Positions 16,965 to 25,880 of a stretch of 64,000 nucleotides of DNA are shown piece after piece. The notes under the pieces were generated by a model, which saw nothing but the letters and a program-made list of their open reading frames with translations, had not been told where the DNA came from and did not search any database. The translations under genes and the position numbers were made by a program. Source of the stretch: Weissella koreensis KACC 15510 (GTDB taxonomy: Bacteria; Bacillota; Bacilli; Lactobacillales; Lactobacillaceae); the NCBI RefSeq assembly GCF_000219805.1, contig NC_015759.1:1-64000 (forward strand), written 5' to 3'. Each line of letters opens with the position of its first letter. The stretch's first letter is position 1.

Positions 16965-17448
16965 ATATCATGGGAAACAACATAGGCAATACCATCAACA
17001 AAATACCAGATCTAAAAAAAACAATAAGTGATTTGTTATAAATTAATTCGTCTAAAATATATAAATTCAGTATGTTTTCTGGATCAGATTTTAAATAATT
17101 ACTTATAAAAATATGATCTTCATGCAAACTCCATGCGTTATATAGAGATACAATACCAACACTTTGAAAGAATAAATATATTTTAGGAAATCCCCATTTT
17201 ATTTCAATGAATACAGCGTATCCTAAAGAAATAAACATGGTAATTACCAATATAACCGCTTGGAATTTTATTTTCCAATTTTTTGATTCATCAACATATT
17301 TTCTTACATTTTCCTCAGAGTATCTTAAATAAATTTTTCTCTCATCAGTTTTGTATTTCTTAGTTAAATTCTGATTTAGCATTACCACATCTCGAACAAC
17401 AAAGACTAACACTACAATTAAGATAATATAAAAACTTATTTTTAACAT
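16963..17448 (-). CDS. Multi-TM protein, possible immunity partner
   Basis: 161 aa; ATG 17448 chosen because AGAGG precedes it; five more in-frame codons exist upstream. Predicted membrane segments at about 5-22, 68-88, 92-115 and 142-160. Its architecture (one N-terminal TM, a charged loop, two central TMs, one C-terminal TM) matches the 172-aa protein at 21461, although sequence similarity is slight. It is convergent with the 704-aa modular protein. Small membrane proteins beside membrane-active effectors are often immunity proteins, and that is the inference here. No family recognised. Confidence 0.5.
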   Translation of the reverse strand: MLKISFYIILIVVLVFVVRDVVMLNQNLTKKYKTDERKIYLRYSEENVRKYVDESKNWKIKFQAVILVITMFISLGYAVFIEIKWGFPKIYLFFQSVGIVSLYNAWSLHEDHIFISNYLKSDPENILNLYILDELIYNKSLIVFFRSGILLMVLPMLFPMI

Positions 17449-17587
17449 ACTGACCTCTTCCATTTCATTATTAAAAGTCCAATTATACTATACTTTGTAA
17501 AATGGTCACAAAATATTGTTTTAAAAAACAAAGAATATGTCTCTTAATTATCAATATCATTTTCCCTAATGTTTATTTTATTTAATG

Positions 17588-17613
17588 AAAAGCACAATTT
17601 TTGTGCTTTTTTT
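17588..17613 (+). terminator. Intrinsic terminator upstream of cassette copy 2
   Basis: AAAAGCACAA/TTGTGCTTTT stem plus T-run; positional equivalent of 12852-12876 in copy 1. Confidence 0.7.
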
Positions 17614-17787
17614 ATTAGATCAATACATTTCAAGGTTATTTTTATCTAATTAATTTAATTCTTAAATAGTAATGAATAGATATTCCGTAATTCCGTTAAA
17701 TACTTTTGTCACAATCTGATATTCCTAGCAACAATTACTTATATACAAATATTAATGACTTATTAAATATATATGGAGATTGGAGAT

Positions 17788-18391
17788 ATGTGGACGGATG
17801 CTGAAAATATTTTAATACAGAATGACTATCAATTAAATGATTTAACTTATGACTAAATATTCACAAAAATTGATAAAAATATAAAGATAAAATCTAGAAA
17901 TGCTTCTTATCGTGCAATAACGTTGGTGTTCATATTTCATACGAATATTTTTACAGTTACTTTCTTGAAGCCATTTGGAATGGATTAAATGCGTTCATAT
18001 CAGATCGAAATCTAATTTTGAGCCACGTTATGACACACAGGTTGAAAATTGCAGAATTAACAGTATGGCGTAGAAATCAACATACAGGATCTAATAAAGA
18101 TAAGAGTCGCATAACATATATATATCTACACGCAATTTATCTCTGGATTCTATGGAATTAGATATCAAATATGAAATGAATCTATATAATTTTTCAAATT
18201 TAAAAATATTAATAGAAGAATTTTCAGAAAAATATCCAGAAGACGGTCTAATCATTAAAATGCTTTATCACGGATATTCACCAAAATTAATTTCAAAAAA
18301 TTTATTCACTTGTTCTGATTACTCAGACAAATATAGAAAAAGAATTAATAGAACTAGACATAATTTTGAGACATTTTATGTATCAAAATGA
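17788..18391 (+). pseudogene. Broken second copy of the sigma-like gene
   Basis: Near-identical DNA to 13032-13634. Lesions: GAA to TAA nonsense at 17854-17856 (TATGACTAAATA), a 1-nt deletion near 17916 (CGTGCAATAACG) and a 2-nt insertion near 18120. The last 80 codons (18152-18391) remain open and run from the end of the region-2 part straight into the region-4 part (KYEMNLYNF) because the stop seen in copy 1 is GAA here. The upstream RBS (GGAGATTGGAGAT before ATG) is preserved. Confidence 0.8.
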
Positions 18392-18421
18392 ATTTTCTTT
18401 TATTTTTGAAAGGCTACTAAT

Positions 18422-18781
18422 ATGAATACTCTTATCCCCTTATTTTTAACCAGTCAGTCCAAAGAATTACTTTATCTATTCATATATTTATTACCAATTA
18501 GGTTAATTATCACACTAATCGAGCGTAGCCCACCCACCCGTTCTGTTCTAATTAATTTTTTAAATTAGAAGTATAATCTATGCTTAATTATAACGTGTGG
18601 AATACTGGATCAAGCAGTAATTATTTACGACATTAACATCGCATTTAATTTTGCAGCGTTAACAACACTTTTAATTATCGTTGATGAAATATCTTCGATA
18701 ATTTCTGATTCAAAAACAACAGTAAGCAGTAATTTAATCCAAAAATCAATTGAATTAATGAAACGATCACTAACAAAGTAA
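18422..18781 (+). pseudogene. Broken second copy of the holin-like gene
   Basis: Matches 13665-14027 over its length (starts MNTLIPLFLTSQSKELLYLF). Deletions around 18556-18585 shift the frame and create TTAAATTAG. The C-terminal DNA after 18590 is still nearly identical to copy 1. Confidence 0.8.
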
Positions 18782-18791
18782 GGAATTAGTT

Positions 18792-18973
18792 ATGTTAAAA
18801 ATAGTTGATATTTCAAGCCATCAATCACCCAATTTTTCAAATGTAGGTGAAAATGGCTCAACTATCGCAGAAAAATTTAAAAATTCCTGATTGGCAAATG
18901 TTAATTGAATTAAATAATATTGAGATATTGACAATTCAAACATATTAAAGTTGGGAAAACACTCAAGTACTAA
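18792..18973 (+). pseudogene. Remnant of the GH25 lysozyme gene, internal deletion
   Basis: The first about 22 codons (MLKIVDISSHQSPNF) match 14038 onward, then the sequence jumps to the LysM end (TIAEKF, then IPDWQ in another frame). About 580 bp present in copy 1 (roughly 14104-14682) are missing. Confidence 0.85.
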
Positions 18974-18996
18974 CAATTAGAATGGAGAAATAGATC

Positions 18997-21402
18997 ATGG
19001 AAGATACTTTATTAACATTTCTTAAGAGTCAGATGGATACCGCTAAATTTGAATATCAAATTAATTTTGATAATCAATATGACAGTAATTACGAATCACA
19101 AATTATATCAGGTGAAATTAAAGATCTACCTGATAATGATGAGAAAATTGTACCCAAATATATTAATGTCAACAAATATTACACACCAGAAAGTACCGAA
19201 TACATTTCTGGAACTTGGTCTAATTTAAATAATATTAATAACTACAGAGTTGAAATTTATATATTAACAGATAAATATTACTTAGTTGATTCTTGTGAAT
19301 TAAAACCAGATGGTAGTTGGATTTCAACAAAAGAAATTAAAGAAGGATTTAAAGTTATTAAGTTAGTTGATAACACCCAAACAGGTGATGACAATAGGTT
19401 TATTGAATATCCATATTCACAATTTAGTAATTTTAAATTTAGATTATATAGTTTAACGGATACTGAGTATTTAACAGATGAAGTACCTATATTTGATGTA
19501 GGGAATGGAAAATATATATTTTATACAAATAAAGCAAGACAAGGTTTAAAAGTTGGAAAAGTATTAAATCGAATTTGGCGTGCAAATGCTTATCAGTATG
19601 ATATTGTTGGTATCTCAGGAGCTGTAACTAATATTGGAAATGGACGTTTACCTAGTTCTTATTTAATTCCTACTAATGATCCGTCATATGATAAAGATGG
19701 ATCATCAGCTAAGGGAAAATATGGCTATATGCTGAATTCTCGTTCTTGGATATACGATGTCGGGTTAGTTTTATTAGTGTTCACCACTAGTGGAGATTAT
19801 GATCTATGTAAAGAGATTATGGACCGTATCAAATATGAACAAAATCCAAACGGGTCTTTTAACTTCAGCTACGATAATTATATTGGTCCTCTTTTCGAAG
19901 GTTACGTTCGCACTGGATCAGTTGGCTGGTTAGTATGGGGAATGACATATTATACAATAACTACTGGTGATAAAGCTTATTTAAGAACCATTAAAACTGC
20001 AGGGGAATGGTTATTATCTAAAATTATTACAGATGAATCAGATGATCGTTATGGATTGCTAACTGGTGGATATGGTAGTTATGATGATAATTATGAATAT
20101 CAGCCTACAGAAATTGAATGGTGTTCAACAGAACATCAAGTTTCCAGTTTACAAGCATTAAATGGATTATTTAAGTTAACAGGTGACGTAAGATATAAAA
20201 ACGCTGCTAATAATGTTCACTATCGCTTACTTAAGAGATTATACGATAAAAAAAGTTATCGATTCTATCAAGGTATGACAAAGAATGGAGTTGATAATGC
20301 CTGGGCGTTAGATTGTGTAACGTGGGCTGGATTATCAACATTAACTGATAGTAATTTTAATAAATTTGCTAGAAATATTATTAACGTTACACAAAGTGAA
20401 TATGGAGTAAATGATACTATATTAACTAGTGATGTTGAAAACAGATTTAATACTACGTATTCAAGCGACGAAAATTTTAGCGGATTTAAACCATACAGTG
20501 ATCGAGACAATGGTTATTCTGGCTCGCCTAGTATCGTATGGAGCGAAGGAACTTTGGGATTTGCGTTATTGTGTATTAGAAACAATGAATCAGGTCTTGC
20601 AAATAAGTATTTAAGTGAGATGAAAAAATTACAAAATGTCGCAAATACAAGTGGTGGTCTTTTATATTCAACGGCAACTTATGCTGAATTACCATGGGAA
20701 TTTCACGTATGGGAATGTGTAACATCTACTTCATGGCTATATTTACTAAATAATAATCATGATGTACTCTTTACTAAAAATGATTACCCTACTGTTGATA
20801 TTGATAAAGTTACACCAGAAGAAGCTTTAAAAGATATTTGGCCTAACTGTCAATATGAACTAGAAAGTGAATTTACGATTTTTGATAATTTAGGAATAGA
20901 AATTACTGGTAAAATAACTGATTCATATAAAAATTCTGATGATAATAGTATATTTACCATTAAAAATGGTAAATTTGATGAAGCTAGTTTAAAAGAATAT
21001 TTAAATGGCTTAGGATTAGATAATAGTTCTGTAGTAGATATTGTTTTTGATAAATTGGGTAAGGCCGAATTCACAAGTGAAATTGAATATGGTCAATTTT
21101 CTATAAAAGTAACTATTGGTGCAGATAGTATTGAAGCAATTGAAATGGCATGGACAGTGTTTGAAACAAAATCAGGAATTTTAACAGAATCCCTCACAAT
21201 TTCTTTTGAAGGAAAAATTAACTTTCCAGATGTTCCTGGCGCAGCTGAAATTGAAAAAATTGTAGAAGATATACGTCTAGGATTAATATGTGTTGGTTTA
21301 GTTGTAGTTGTAATTTCAGCTGCCGTTGCAAGCGGAGTTTTCGATGCAATTGCTGCTACAATAATGGCATTCATTGCGGAGATTGGTATGGTTCTTGCTT
21401 AA
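18997..21402 (+). CDS. Modular protein: six-hairpin glycosidase-like domain, hydrophobic tail
   Basis: 801 aa, no signal peptide. Residues 55-165 are beta-rich, perhaps Ig-like (EYISGTWSNLNNINNYRVEIY). Residues 190-595 resemble an alpha/alpha6-barrel glycosidase: repeated helices with WIYDVGLVLLVF, GWLVWGMTYY, EHQVSSLQALNGLFKLTGD, VWSEGTLGFALLCI and ECVTSTSWLYLL. Residues 615-801 are the module shared with the 704-aa protein (FTIKNGK; GILTESLTISFEG; then Val/Ala-rich membrane stretch 760-800). It stands where copy 1 has its DUF1906 protein, after wrecked sigma, holin and lysozyme genes, yet has no lesion itself. RBS GGAG 9 nt upstream. Substrate unknown. Confidence 0.7.
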   Translation: MEDTLLTFLKSQMDTAKFEYQINFDNQYDSNYESQIISGEIKDLPDNDEKIVPKYINVNKYYTPESTEYISGTWSNLNNINNYRVEIYILTDKYYLVDSCELKPDGSWISTKEIKEGFKVIKLVDNTQTGDDNRFIEYPYSQFSNFKFRLYSLTDTEYLTDEVPIFDVGNGKYIFYTNKARQGLKVGKVLNRIWRANAYQYDIVGISGAVTNIGNGRLPSSYLIPTNDPSYDKDGSSAKGKYGYMLNSRSWIYDVGLVLLVFTTSGDYDLCKEIMDRIKYEQNPNGSFNFSYDNYIGPLFEGYVRTGSVGWLVWGMTYYTITTGDKAYLRTIKTAGEWLLSKIITDESDDRYGLLTGGYGSYDDNYEYQPTEIEWCSTEHQVSSLQALNGLFKLTGDVRYKNAANNVHYRLLKRLYDKKSYRFYQGMTKNGVDNAWALDCVTWAGLSTLTDSNFNKFARNIINVTQSEYGVNDTILTSDVENRFNTTYSSDENFSGFKPYSDRDNGYSGSPSIVWSEGTLGFALLCIRNNESGLANKYLSEMKKLQNVANTSGGLLYSTATYAELPWEFHVWECVTSTSWLYLLNNNHDVLFTKNDYPTVDIDKVTPEEALKDIWPNCQYELESEFTIFDNLGIEITGKITDSYKNSDDNSIFTIKNGKFDEASLKEYLNGLGLDNSSVVDIVFDKLGKAEFTSEIEYGQFSIKVTIGADSIEAIEMAWTVFETKSGILTESLTISFEGKINFPDVPGAAEIEKIVEDIRLGLICVGLVVVVISAAVASGVFDAIAATIMAFIAEIGMVLA

Positions 21403-21460
21403 TAAAGTCTATTAAGTTTTAGCATTTTATAGTAAAATTAAAATAAATTATTTAGATTAG

Positions 21461-21979
21461 TTGGTGAATACTGTGCTTATTTTATTATTGTTTCTACAAT
21501 TTATATTATTAATGATATTGATTATTATTTTCTTTAGAGGAATAAAATTCATTAAAATATTTGTAGATGAAAAACGGCTTCCAAAAGAATTATTAGAACG
21601 ACGAAAGACCTATATTAAACCCAAGATTAATAATAGGCAGCTTATATTAAGTAAGTGGTCTTTATATATGGGAATTTTCTTTGTTGGCATTGCGATTCTT
21701 ATGTCATATATTAATATTACAATATCAACTTTTATAATAGGAATTGCCTTGTTATTATTGACTTGTTATCTTTTAACGATTAAAAAAATACAATTTAAAA
21801 TAAATGATATAAAAAGATCTTATATTAATAAACATTCAGATAATGATCTAGAATTTTCATATCTTACCTTGGTAGATTTTAATAATTATAAAACTTATAT
21901 AAATCATTTATCTTTTATTTTTATATTACTCAGTATAGTATTTTTTTTAATTTCGCTTATATTATATATGGTAGTTTAA
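21461..21979 (+). CDS. Four-TM protein, possible immunity partner
   Basis: 172 aa. Predicted membrane segments near 4-24, 68-86, 88-108 and 148-170, charged loops between. It follows the 801-aa effector by 58 nt on the same strand. No RBS is visible before the TTG/GTG start region (TTGGTGAATACTGTG), but a -10-like TATAGT lies about 30 nt upstream; the same start context is conserved in the frameshifted paralogue at 11481-12001, so the start is probably right and perhaps leaderless. Family not recognised. Immunity to the neighbouring effector is inferred from position, size and topology. Confidence 0.6.
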   Translation: MVNTVLILLLFLQFILLMILIIIFFRGIKFIKIFVDEKRLPKELLERRKTYIKPKINNRQLILSKWSLYMGIFFVGIAILMSYINITISTFIIGIALLLLTCYLLTIKKIQFKINDIKRSYINKHSDNDLEFSYLTLVDFNNYKTYINHLSFIFILLSIVFFLISLILYMVV

Positions 21980-22047
21980 TTTCCATATAATTAAATGTAA
22001 GATGACATTATTTAACAAGCAAATGTTATTTTTAAATAGAAACAAAT

Positions 22048-22084
22048 AAAACCTCATTGGTAAACACCTAATGGGGTTTTACTA
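22048..22084 (+). terminator. Intrinsic terminator after the 21461 gene
   Basis: AAAACCTCATT (22048-22058) pairs with AATGGGGTTTT (22070-22080) with one G-U pair; about 70 nt past the stop. Confidence 0.75.
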
Positions 22085-22201
22085 TATCTTAATTAAAGGA
22101 TTAAAAACGGCATCATATACATTACTTTGCATTTACATCTGCATCCTTAAAAGCTTAATGTCTGTTTCTCCAATATGTGAAATACTCTGTCGATTGGTAA
22201 A

Positions 22202-22579
22202 TTAACTTATTAAATTATTCAATTCAAATCCCGTATTGATATGAGAGTAATTTGAACATACGACAAACATTTCTTTACCAGCAAATTGAACTTTTTTACT
22301 TATACCAGAAGATGCTGGAATATGATGATGTCCATGCATTGCGCCGATAATGTTATATTCTTTGAAAATTTCCGGTATTCGTTGAATTTCACACGTGTAC
22401 CCTTTATTGTAAGCCTTGCTTTTTGGAAAAAGCATACTTAGTTCATTAAACAATGGCGCATGTGACACAATCACAGTGGGAGTTTCGCGATCCCCATCTA
22501 ACAATGGTTCTAACTTCTGAACAATATATTTTTGAACCTCTTTTTTTCTTCTTGTTAATGCAACAGGTAGCGTAATACC
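22202..22579 (-). pseudogene. C-terminal remnant of a metallophosphoesterase
   Basis: The frame from 22579 gives the end of a calcineurin-like phosphoesterase: VIVSHAPLF with the metal-binding His, then GAMHGHHHIP, the typical G-H-x-H block. The N-terminal half with D-x-H and GNHD motifs is absent; an in-frame stop lies just before 22579. Non-functional debris. Confidence 0.75.
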
Positions 22580-22688
22580 GTTTTATTTTTCACTTTTCCA
22601 ATAACCGTTATCATTACAGCAAATAAAATAATATACGTTATAAACTCATCATTTATTTCCCCGTAGTTTAACAATAATTTCTTCATTC

Positions 22689-23103
22689 TTAATCTTCTAA
22701 TAGAATACTTTCCAACGCCTCCGTTATTACCTTTGAAACATTAATTTTTTCTTTTTTCGCCAATTTATTTAAATAATCTGGAATTGTAATAGTCTTTTTA
22801 ACTGTTTTGGACATTCCCTTTCTCAAATCATCAATATTAAAAACAACCATTGCAATTACTGTTGTATCTGGTGATTCCCACTCTTCTAAATCAACATCTG
22901 CAATACTAGATACATCAGGAAATTTAAGTTTATCTTCAAGTATTAAGCTAACTGATTCTTAAATCATTTTAGTTGCTTCAATAAAACTGTCCCCTTGCGA
23001 TATAGCACCAACGTCAGGCACTCTAACAGAATAACCACTAACCTCTTCTTTCGCATATACCACAGGATAAATAAGTGATAAGTGTCTTCCCTTCTTGCTT
23101 CAT
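22689..23103 (-). pseudogene. hicB: hicB antitoxin pseudogene
   Basis: Translated in the right frames, it reads as HicB: IYPVVYAKEEVSGYSVRVPD, ISQGDSFIEATKMI, then a stop, then an RHH-type tail (MSKTVKKTITIPDYLNKLA, ITEALESILLED). Lesions: a frameshift between the ATG at 23103 and the YPVV strand, and a TAA after KMI near 22961. It follows hicA in the usual order. Confidence 0.8.
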
Positions 23104-23130
23104 ATAAGTTTATTGTACGACAAACAGGGA

Positions 23131-23301
23131 TTATTTTAAGATACTCCGCTCTGTACCAGGTTTTAAATTCCAAAGGTGAATAGGTACTGGAATATGTGGC
23201 ATTTCAAGTTTAATCATTATCAAGTGACTACAAGCCTGCCTTGATTCTTTAAACCCATTCTTTTTTAAGAATTTCACCATCTGTTTTGCCGTTATTGACA
23301 C
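23131..23301 (-). CDS. hicA: HicA-like mRNA interferase toxin, short
   Basis: 56 aa from GTG 23301, which has GGAG about 8 nt upstream. The sequence TAKQMVKFLKKNGFKESR, then SHLIM, IPVPIH and NLKPGTERSILK follows the double-stranded-RBD-like HicA fold. The catalytic His is present in CSH (about residue 26; the family normally has G-S-H). It ends right after ILK, a few residues short of most HicA proteins (ILKQAGL). The antitoxin gene behind it is broken, so the toxin is either inactive or tolerated by other means. Confidence 0.65.
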   Translation of the reverse strand: MSITAKQMVKFLKKNGFKESRQACSHLIMIKLEMPHIPVPIHLWNLKPGTERSILK

Positions 23302-23374
23302 CGCACTTCTCCTTTTTTTACTATAACTATATTATACGTATGTTTTGTTATTATATTAAATTATAAGATTGTAC

Positions 23375-23408
23375 AAAAAAAGAGGCTACAATTTGTGCCT
23401 CTTTTTTT
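23375..23408. terminator. Bidirectional terminator between hicA and mazF
   Basis: AAAAAAAGAGGC/GCCTCTTTTTTT stem with a 10-nt loop. Ends the mazEF transcript on the minus strand. Confidence 0.8.
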
Positions 23409-23430
23409 AACTTTTTAAATCTAAAAATAA

Positions 23431-23772
23431 TCATCTCAATGTTGCTTGTAAAATCATTTGTATCTCATTAAACTTGTCGGTTGGCAACATCTCTACAGTC
23501 TTCCAACTTCGGCTAGTATAGTCAAACATTCTTAATTGTTCCGCATACACAGTTCCATCAGTTTCTGTTCTTTCATCTAACTTTATGTGCATTGGATATT
23601 GCTTACCATTAAAACTACCGTGCGATATGGGAACTGCCCAGATAAATGGGGACGTCATAGCTAAAATATGATTACTTACTACTACAGCTGGTCGTTTCTT
23701 CTGGATTTCTTTTCCCTTGCTAGGATCAAAATCAATGTATATGATTGAACCCGTTTTTGGCTTGTCTACCAT
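23431..23772 (-). CDS. mazF: MazF endoribonuclease toxin
   Basis: 113 aa. A PemK/MazF-like SH3-type barrel: GSIIYIDFDPSKGKEIQKKRPAVVVS opening (shown by GSIIYIDFDP and KKRPAVVVS), conserved Arg and later Thr in the catalytic groove, and VYAEQLRMFD in the C-terminal half. Family knowledge: cleaves single-stranded mRNA at short motifs to arrest growth. The ATG lies 7 nt inside the mazE stop region, so translation is coupled. All expected motifs are intact, so the module appears functional. Confidence 0.9.
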   Translation of the reverse strand: MVDKPKTGSIIYIDFDPSKGKEIQKKRPAVVVSNHILAMTSPFIWAVPISHGSFNGKQYPMHIKLDERTETDGTVYAEQLRMFDYTSRSWKTVEMLPTDKFNEIQMILQATLR

Positions 23773-24014
23773 ATTTCTTGACCCACCTTACTATCTGCAT
23801 CATTTCCCCACAAATTTTCACCTGGATACTCATTACTTACATCCCAATCAGAAAATAATTCTTCCATACTTATTTGAGATTTTTTTTCTGGGGTTAGACG
23901 TATAATACCTTTTTCGTCCATATCTACGTCAAACTTTTGACCAGCCTCGACATTTAATTTCTTAGGTAACGTAATCGTGACTGCATTACCTTGAATTCTA
24001 GCTTTTACTGCCAT
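23766..24014 (-). CDS. mazE: MazE-type antitoxin (AbrB/SpoVT fold)
   Basis: 82 aa. Residues 1-45 form the swapped-hairpin DNA-binding domain (AVKARIQGNAVTITLPKKL, then FDVDMDEKGIIRLTP). The C-terminal 35 residues are acidic and aromatic (MEELFSDWDVSNEYPGE), the part that normally occupies the MazF active site. RBS GGAGGAG. The gene lies directly downstream of a long palindrome overlapping its promoter, consistent with autorepression by MazE and MazEF. Confidence 0.9.
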   Translation of the reverse strand: MAVKARIQGNAVTITLPKKLNVEAGQKFDVDMDEKGIIRLTPEKKSQISMEELFSDWDVSNEYPGENLWGNDADSKVGQEIW

Positions 24015-24045
24015 ATAATCTCCTCCTATCCTGTTTATAGTATCT

Positions 24046-24088
24046 ATTATAACACATAAAAGTAATTACAAAGTAATTACTTTTATGT
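24046..24088 (-). promoter_or_regulatory. mazEF promoter and 35-bp palindromic operator
   Basis: Arms of 16 bp, 24054-24069 and 24073-24088, are perfectly complementary with an AAA centre. On the minus strand the -10 is TATAAT (24051-24046); the operator covers the -35 region. Typical MazE-like autoregulatory site. Confidence 0.8.
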
Positions 24089-24109
24089 CAAATTCTTTTC
24101 ATTTTATAT

Positions 24110-25145
24110 AATCAATCCAATTTCATATCTAACTTTAACTGTATTTAATATTACTATGTAAACGTTATCCCCTTTAAATTGAATAATACTACAATCAACA
24201 ACTGTATAAACGTGATTGAACCATAAAATCCAAACATAATAGGGCGGGTAAACATAACTTTGATCCATCCACCAAATGTAGGACTTTTTATAGCCATGCT
24301 GTAAGTTATCTTAGAAGGATCTAATTTAATCGTCTGACTATACAAATCACGAAAAGCTCTTTATAACGATAAATAATAACTATCTATTCCCCAAAATAAT
24401 ATTGAAACAAATGTTGATAATAATTACTATCGTTAATAAACATGCCAAAACAGTTACTGACCATCCCCCTAGTGACGAATTAATTTGAAGCCATTCTATT
24501 AATTGCTTATTGAATATAATCCAAATGTTTGCGCTTGTCGTCCCTATTATTATTCATAGCTTTTTAACCAATGTTCCAGAAAATTATTCTTTTCGTTTAA
24601 TATCCCTATCAATATACATGTGACGATATTGAAAAAGACCTTCCAATCAACTAATGTCGCATATCCATTCTTTCTGTTTTCGATAATAATATTAAAATGT
24701 GGTCTATACATTCCACCTTAAATATTTTTTCTATTTTCTGGAAGATAAACTAAAAGCAATGCATTGCTTAAACTATTAAGCCCTTTACGACTAAAGTTAG
24801 ATAATGAATAGCTAATTTTTTCCGGATCTTTTCTGCGACATTATTTATCCTCATGTTAGGTGATCAGACGACTATAGTTACGGTAGTACCATATAATTTA
24901 TAAAATAAATATCTTTAAATATACTCATCAGAATAGCCTTCTAAAATTTCATCTGGCTTTTCGCTTTGATCCATAACAACTGTATTTTTCAGCTTTTTTT
25001 GAAGCTTGCGCAGGTAATCAACATTTTAATGTTTTTTTACTGAGTTAGAATCGTTATTCTTCAACTCTGATGTTGATTTTAAAATGTTTTCACTATCATT
25101 AATACTATCTGAATTACTGTTAAATAGCTCCGATTCATCTAATTA
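24110..25145 (-). pseudogene. Decayed membrane-protein gene and debris
   Basis: No long frame survives. Minus-strand pieces read as a membrane protein: GYATLVDWKVFFNIVTCILI (about 24600-24690), GWSVTVLACLLTIVIIINI (about 24400-24470), then the best-kept piece 24345-24154 with LDPSKITYSMAIKSPTFGGW and a TM segment. Stops and frame changes separate them. Upstream, 24950-25140 gives Ser/Asn-rich SNSDSINDSENILKSTSEL and LRKLQKKLKN fragments. The family could not be named. Confidence 0.55.
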
Positions 25146-25181
25146 TAAAAAGCGAGGATATAAAATACCCTCACTTTTAAA

Positions 25182-25880
25182 TTATTTATTTAAATAATTT
25201 TCGTAATCTGAAACAAGAAGAACATCACTATCAATATCTTCCTCTACTTGACTCATACGAGGAATATTTTCGTAAAATCTATTATCGGTAGAATCATCAT
25301 TTGTTGAGGACACTTCAAATAACATAATCTTACCCAGACCCTTTTTAGCTTGCCACATATGATAAATCCTTGGTGTAAGCGTAATACTTTGACCTGGATT
25401 TATTTCAATGGTTGTTCCAGCTTTAAATGTTTTTTTTACACCATCCATAACAACTTCTACATCTGAAGTTCGATCAATATCTTCAGAACTTGTCGAATTA
25501 TACATTGTCATCTTAAGTACACCACCACCTCTATTGATAATATCTTCTGTTTTATACCAATGGAAATGTAATGGTAATATTTGATTATCTTCAACTAATA
25601 GCATTTTTTCTGCATAAGGTTTTGGATATTTATCCTGATTATTATAATTACCATTTCGGATAGTTAATGCAGTCAATCCATACTCTTCAAAATTCCCTAA
25701 ATCAAAATCTGTAACGTCCCATCCGAGCTTATTATCTATAATTTCATCAATAACTCCAGATTCATGTAGTTTCTCCATTGTTAGCTTATCCCAATCTGCA
25801 AAAGGTGGAAGCGGTAGCCTCAATTCATCTGCAAATTTCTTTGCATTAGTAATTACTGTTGAAATGTCTGATCTTTTCAT
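25182..25880 (-). CDS. D-lyxose isomerase
   Basis: 232 aa, cupin-fold sugar isomerase of the D-lyxose ketol-isomerase family, interconverting D-lyxose and D-xylulose (and often D-mannose and D-fructose) with a divalent metal. Visible family signatures: KPYAEKMLLVEDNQILPLHF with HFH metal ligands near residue 103, KTEDIINRGGG, and the late EVSSTNDDSTDNRFYE (Glu ligand region). Normal length. It is the last gene of the operon, overlapping the HIT gene by 4 nt. D-xylulose would feed the phosphoketolase or pentose phosphate route. Confidence 0.85.
   Translation of the reverse strand: MKRSDISTVITNAKKFADELRLPLPPFADWDKLTMEKLHESGVIDEIIDNKLGWDVTDFDLGNFEEYGLTALTIRNGNYNNQDKYPKPYAEKMLLVEDNQILPLHFHWYKTEDIINRGGGVLKMTMYNSTSSEDIDRTSDVEVVMDGVKKTFKAGTTIEINPGQSITLTPRIYHMWQAKKGLGKIMLFEVSSTNDDSTDNRFYENIPRMSQVEEDIDSDVLLVSDYENYLNK

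Noticed and set aside
12852-21979. Complete prophage
   Set aside because: Holin, lysozyme and a sigma-like gene are present, but no integrase, terminase, capsid or tail genes and no att repeats were seen.
22555-22686. 43-codon minus-strand frame with one hydrophobic segment
   Set aside because: Overlaps the phosphoesterase remnant in debris; no clear RBS.
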